Origin: Shewanella subflava
GTDB lineage: Bacteria > Pseudomonadota > Gammaproteobacteria > Enterobacterales > Shewanellaceae
NCBI RefSeq assembly: GCF_025971955.1
Contig: NZ_JAPDMX010000003.1
Location: 124,001 to 188,000 of the forward strand
Length of the DNA stretch: 64,000 nucleotides
Direction: 5' to 3'
In this document: in pieces, positions 60,652-64,000 of the stretch
Numbering within the stretch: position 1 is the first letter of the stretch
Layout of the letters: the number at the start of each line of letters is the position of its first letter
Position numbers and translations under genes: made by a program
The notes under the pieces: model-generated
What the model was told of the DNA's origin: nothing
Seen by the model: only the letters and a program-made list of their open reading frames with translations
Database searches by the model: none

Positions 60652-61425
60652 ATGAACAAAACTCTTGTAGCAACAGCCTTATTCGGTCTGTTAAGTGTTT
60701 CTTCAGCGCAAGCTGCAACTGTTATGGGCTTTAAAGTCGGTGGTGATATTTGGAACGCAGATACATCGGGTACTTTTAATGCTGACAGTAATGCTGGTAA
60801 TGCCACAGGGCCGGCACAAAGCTATGATTATGGCTCAGATACCCAAGGAAGCGTATGGCTAGCTATTGAGCATCCAATCCCATTTGTGCCAAATTTGAAA
60901 ATTCGTGAGAACCGTTTAGAGGCTTCTGCGTCAAAAGACAGCAGCGGATTTTACTATAATCAGGTTAACTTTACTGGTGCATCAACTGTTTATAATGACC
61001 TAAGTAATACAGATTTTGTGTTGTATTACGAAATTTTAGACAACGATTTAGTTGCGCTGGATTTAGGTGCTGCATATAAGCAAATGCATGGCTCTCTTCG
61101 TGTTGATGGTTTTGCTGGTAGCGAGTTAACCCGCTCAGCAGCTCAAAGAGACATCGACAGTGGTGTGGTGATGGCTTACGGTAATGCCCAAGTCGGCGTT
61201 CCGGGATTAGGTCTTTTTGCTTTTGCTGACGTCATGATTGGCGTAGATGAAAGCGGTGTACATGATTACAGTGCAGGTCTTGGTTGGCAGTTTGATGGTG
61301 TTGCATTAGACACCTTGGTGCGTGTCGGATACCGAGATTTCAACTTTGACGTTAATGGCTTCTCTGGGACAACGCAGGATATGCAGTTTAAAGGTGCTTT
61401 TGCCGGTGTTGAGTTGATATTCTAA
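60652..61425 (+). CDS. Outer membrane beta-barrel protein, TIGR04219-type
   Basis: The 257-residue protein has a signal peptide (1-22, ending AQA) and about eight to ten amphipathic strands, ending in Phe. The VMGFKVGGDIWNADTSG start and the WLAIEHPIPFVPNLKIRE segment match TIGR04219. Function unknown. It is the third gene after the PCuAC and DUF2333 genes. Confidence 0.87.
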   Translation: MNKTLVATALFGLLSVSSAQAATVMGFKVGGDIWNADTSGTFNADSNAGNATGPAQSYDYGSDTQGSVWLAIEHPIPFVPNLKIRENRLEASASKDSSGFYYNQVNFTGASTVYNDLSNTDFVLYYEILDNDLVALDLGAAYKQMHGSLRVDGFAGSELTRSAAQRDIDSGVVMAYGNAQVGVPGLGLFAFADVMIGVDESGVHDYSAGLGWQFDGVALDTLVRVGYRDFNFDVNGFSGTTQDMQFKGAFAGVELIF

Positions 61426-61480
61426 GCATGTTGATTTGATAATATGGGTATCTTTTGATACCCATATTTATTTTAAAATA

Positions 61481-62578
61481 TTATGATTTTTTATAACTAA
61501 TGCGATAAATAGCATCCGCAAAATCATCTGATACCAATATCGAACCATCATTTAGCGTCATGATATCAACCGGACGCCCCCAGCTTTCTTCCCCTTGAAG
61601 CCAACCCGTAGCAAAGGGGTTGTAGCTTTTTACTTCATTCTTATCTAGCTCAACTTGCATTAATCGATACCCAACTTTACTACTTCGATTCCACGAGCCA
61701 TGCTGTGCAATAATGATCGAATTTTGGTAGCTTTCAGGAAATTGTTCACCTTGATAAAACATCATTCCCAAAGCGGCAACGTGCGCACCTAAAGCGAGTA
61801 CGGGTGGGGTATTTAAGTTTGCTATTTGGTCATTACGGTATTCAGGATCAGCTATATCAGTGTTATGGATATAAGGAAAGCCTAAATGTTGCCCCTCTTG
61901 AGTGACACGATTCAGCTCATCATCCGGTAAATTATCACCCATCATATCTCGGCCATTATCCGTAAACCATAATTCGCCCGTTTGTGGATGAAAGTCAAAA
62001 CCAACACTATTACGCACGCCCTTGGCAACAATGACTGTTTCTTGAGTTTCAACATCGAGTCTTAAAATGCTGGCAAATGGCAGTTCACTTTCACAAACGT
62101 TACAAGGTGCTCCTACAGGAATATAAAGCTTCCCATCGGGGCCGAAGGTGATGAATTTCCATCCATGGTGGGATATGTTGGGGAGTTTGTCATAAACTAA
62201 TTCTGGAGTGGGGATCTGCGGTAGTGTTTTTTCAATATTGCGATATCGCCAAATTTTATCCACTTCTGCCACATAAAGGCTCCCATTATGAAAAGCTAAG
62301 CCAGAAGGCATGAATAAATTCGATGCGATGATGATTTTCGAATCAGCCTTAAAGTCGTTATTACTGTCTATTAGGGCATAAACATTTCCAGCCTTTCTAC
62401 TGCCAACAAAAACCGTTCCATTATCTCCTAAAGCCATTTGACGGGCATTTTCAATATTCTCAGCGTACATTTCAATCGAAAACCCCTGTGGTAGCTTTAT
62501 CTTATCTAAAGGTAATGCCTTAACTAAACAGGGGAAGAGCAAGCATAGAATTAAGATATTGAGATTTTTGCAGGACAT
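61481..62578 (-). CDS. PQQ-type sugar/sorbosone dehydrogenase family protein
   Basis: The 365-residue protein has a signal peptide (about 1-20) and a six-bladed propeller start: LPQGFSIEMYAENIENARQM, KGVRNSVGFDFHPQTGELWF, then FTDNGRDMMGDNLPDDELN, HGSWNRS and GRPVDIMTL. This is the glucose/sorbosone dehydrogenase pattern with PQQ as cofactor. An in-frame longer start to 62626 exists, but the ATG at 62578 has AAAGG upstream and gives a normal signal peptide. Confidence 0.87.
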   Translation of the reverse strand: MSCKNLNILILCLLFPCLVKALPLDKIKLPQGFSIEMYAENIENARQMALGDNGTVFVGSRKAGNVYALIDSNNDFKADSKIIIASNLFMPSGLAFHNGSLYVAEVDKIWRYRNIEKTLPQIPTPELVYDKLPNISHHGWKFITFGPDGKLYIPVGAPCNVCESELPFASILRLDVETQETVIVAKGVRNSVGFDFHPQTGELWFTDNGRDMMGDNLPDDELNRVTQEGQHLGFPYIHNTDIADPEYRNDQIANLNTPPVLALGAHVAALGMMFYQGEQFPESYQNSIIIAQHGSWNRSSKVGYRLMQVELDKNEVKSYNPFATGWLQGEESWGRPVDIMTLNDGSILVSDDFADAIYRISYKKS

Positions 62579-62851
62579 TTGGATACCTTTTATGTTGATG
62601 TAGAGTGGAATCGAGCACATTTTCATTTAAATAATATTAGCCCAATTTCAAAATAGGTTTTTAAAATGAATAAATTAACAGTCAAACGTATTTTTTGAAA
62701 TCACAAAGTCAGCGTTCAAATTACACACCTATTAAGCCAGGCTGTTTTCAGGCACAATAACCGCAAAATTTGGCACCCACCTTTCATGCTCATTTAACTC
62801 GCCAATTTTGATGGTTTAAAGTAAATGAGCGGCACTCAATTAGGACTCCTT

Positions 62852-63883
62852 ATGACGCAAATTACGATCACAACCCCTGATGACTGGCATTTACATTTTC
62901 GTGATGGCGATATGCTACAGGAAACAGTGCCAGCAACAGCGCGACTATTTCAGCGTGCGATTGTGATGCCAAACCTTGTGCCACCGGTCACTACCGCTCA
63001 AATGGCGGTAGACTACCGAGAGCGTATTTTGGCTGCGCGTCCTCAGGGAAGCAGCTTTCAGCCTCTTATGACCTTATTTTTAACCAACACCACCACAGCA
63101 CAAGATATTATTGATGCTAAGGCAGCAGGTGTTGTGGCGGCTAAGTTGTATCCAGCAGGTGCAACCACTAACTCAGATGCAGCAGTTAAAGCATTAGATG
63201 CACTGTTTCCGATTTTTGAAGTGATGGCTGAACAGGGCATGTTATTGCTGGTTCATGGTGAAGTTACCGAATCACACATTGATATTTTTGACCGTGAAAA
63301 GCTGTTTATTGATCGCTATCTAGCACGTATTGTCGATACTTTACCTCAGCTTAAAGTGGTGTTTGAGCACATCACCACTAAAGAAGCTGCTGAATTTGTT
63401 ACCACAGCATCAGCAAATGTGGCTGCAACCATTACACCACAGCACTTATTATTAAACCGTAACGATTTATTAGTTGGGGGAGTTCGTCCGCACAACTTCT
63501 GTTTGCCTGTGTTAAAACGTAATATTCATCAGCAGGCATTACAAGCCGCCGTTGCCACGGGTTCAAGTAAGTTTTTCTTAGGAACTGACTCAGCGCCACA
63601 TGAAAAACACCGAAAAGAATCCGCTTGTGGTTGTGCCGGCTGTTACAGCGCTTGGAGCGCATTAGAGTTATATGCCCAAGTATTTGATAACCTAGGTGCA
63701 TTAGATAAATTAGAGGGGTTTGCTAGTTTACATGGTGCAGATTTTTATGGTTTACCACGCAATACAGGTACGGTGACGTTAGTAAAAGAAACCTGGACCG
63801 TGCCAGAAGAAATCATTTTACCTAACGGTAACCCAATTGTGCCATTTTTTGCTGGCCAACAAGTGAATTGGAAGGTGAAGTAA
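62852..63883 (+). CDS. pyrC: Dihydroorotase
   Basis: This 343-residue enzyme makes dihydroorotate in pyrimidine synthesis. Zinc ligands are seen: HLHFRDG (14-20), the carbamylated Lys in AAKLYPAG near 100, His in LVHGE near 137, His in FEHITT near 175 and Asp in GTDSAPH near 248. Length equals E. coli PyrC (348). The ATG at 62852 has AGGA upstream; a longer frame has no support. Lone gene. Confidence 0.97.
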   Translation: MTQITITTPDDWHLHFRDGDMLQETVPATARLFQRAIVMPNLVPPVTTAQMAVDYRERILAARPQGSSFQPLMTLFLTNTTTAQDIIDAKAAGVVAAKLYPAGATTNSDAAVKALDALFPIFEVMAEQGMLLLVHGEVTESHIDIFDREKLFIDRYLARIVDTLPQLKVVFEHITTKEAAEFVTTASANVAATITPQHLLLNRNDLLVGGVRPHNFCLPVLKRNIHQQALQAAVATGSSKFFLGTDSAPHEKHRKESACGCAGCYSAWSALELYAQVFDNLGALDKLEGFASLHGADFYGLPRNTGTVTLVKETWTVPEEIILPNGNPIVPFFAGQQVNWKVK

Positions 63884-63900
63884 ATCGATCACCATAATGG

Positions 63901-64000
63901 TTATGTTGCTTTAGGTTTGCGCTTTTCCATTGAAGTTGTTGAGGTTGCGGTGTTGAACTCAATCTCCCCAAACAGTAGCGTAAACATCGACTGTATCTGA
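63901..64000 (-). CDS. C-terminal end of a gene running off the window
   Basis: On the minus strand 32 open codons end in TAA at 63901-63903. The peptide starts QIQSMFTLLFGEIEFNTAT and ends in a Lys-rich tail. It converges with pyrC with an 18-bp gap. The frame is short, so the call is modest. Confidence 0.4.
   Translation of the reverse strand, partial: QIQSMFTLLFGEIEFNTATSTTSMEKRKPKAT

Overview
The window looks like a Shewanella-type marine gammaproteobacterium. This rests on gene content and moderately AT-rich coding DNA: an S46 dipeptidyl peptidase with the Ser variant at the specificity position, a CheX-type chemotaxis protein, a TIGR04219-type barrel, a DUF2333 protein, and dnaB-alr and dusA in order. 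I could not run a database search, so the genus is an inference.

Layout. Positions 1-14044 and 56400-64000 are host chromosome. The left flank carries a small MscS-like channel, a spermidine-synthase-fold protein, ahpC-ahpF, a methyl-accepting chemotaxis protein, a DPP11-like peptidase, dnaB, alr, an Omp85-like outer membrane protein and a cheX-like gene. The right flank carries dusA, a small pspC-containing operon behind a sigma-54-type promoter, an enoyl-CoA hydratase, a PCuAC-type copper chaperone, a DUF2333 protein, an outer membrane barrel, a PQQ-type sugar dehydrogenase and pyrC. A ~55-bp structured repeat occurs twice between host genes.

Between them lies a complete ~42.3-kb lambda-like siphophage prophage (14066-56400) integrated into the 5' end of dusA. 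A 36-bp core is duplicated at both ends with one mismatch. Each end has three GGTTCCCC-type repeats that look like integrase arm sites. The native dusA start remains as a 28-codon stub at the left end, and the phage supplies a new start to the intact dusA on the right. Inside, from left to right: an accessory block (three small genes, then a two-gene HNH-like membrane protein plus coiled-coil membrane protein operon); a leftward early operon of 13 tightly overlapping small genes; matched PL and PR promoters sharing a -35/spacer/-10 arrangement; a three-gene block beside the CI-like repressor; cro and early genes; an O-like replication gene with five 19-bp iterons inside it (a lambda-style origin); a DnaC-like loader; a second complete tyrosine recombinase; an antiterminator Q-like gene; a second accessory block; then lysis, packaging, head, tail and hub genes read rightwards; two cargo genes; and the integrase.

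The most interesting system is in the second accessory block (31371-33328, minus strand). It is a retron: the reverse transcriptase has the NAxxH and VTG signatures of retron RTs and an unusual LLDD catalytic motif. The RT sits between a short membrane peptide gene and a cold-shock-domain gene. A strongly structured ~280-nt leader with a perfect TATAAT box, and nested terminal complementarity starting where transcription should start, is a good candidate for the msr-msd RNA. It lies between the Q-like gene and a terminator in front of the lysis genes, a typical place for phage-borne defence cargo. The HNH/coiled-coil pair at the left end and the membrane-protein pair beside the integrase are further cargo candidates whose function I cannot assign.
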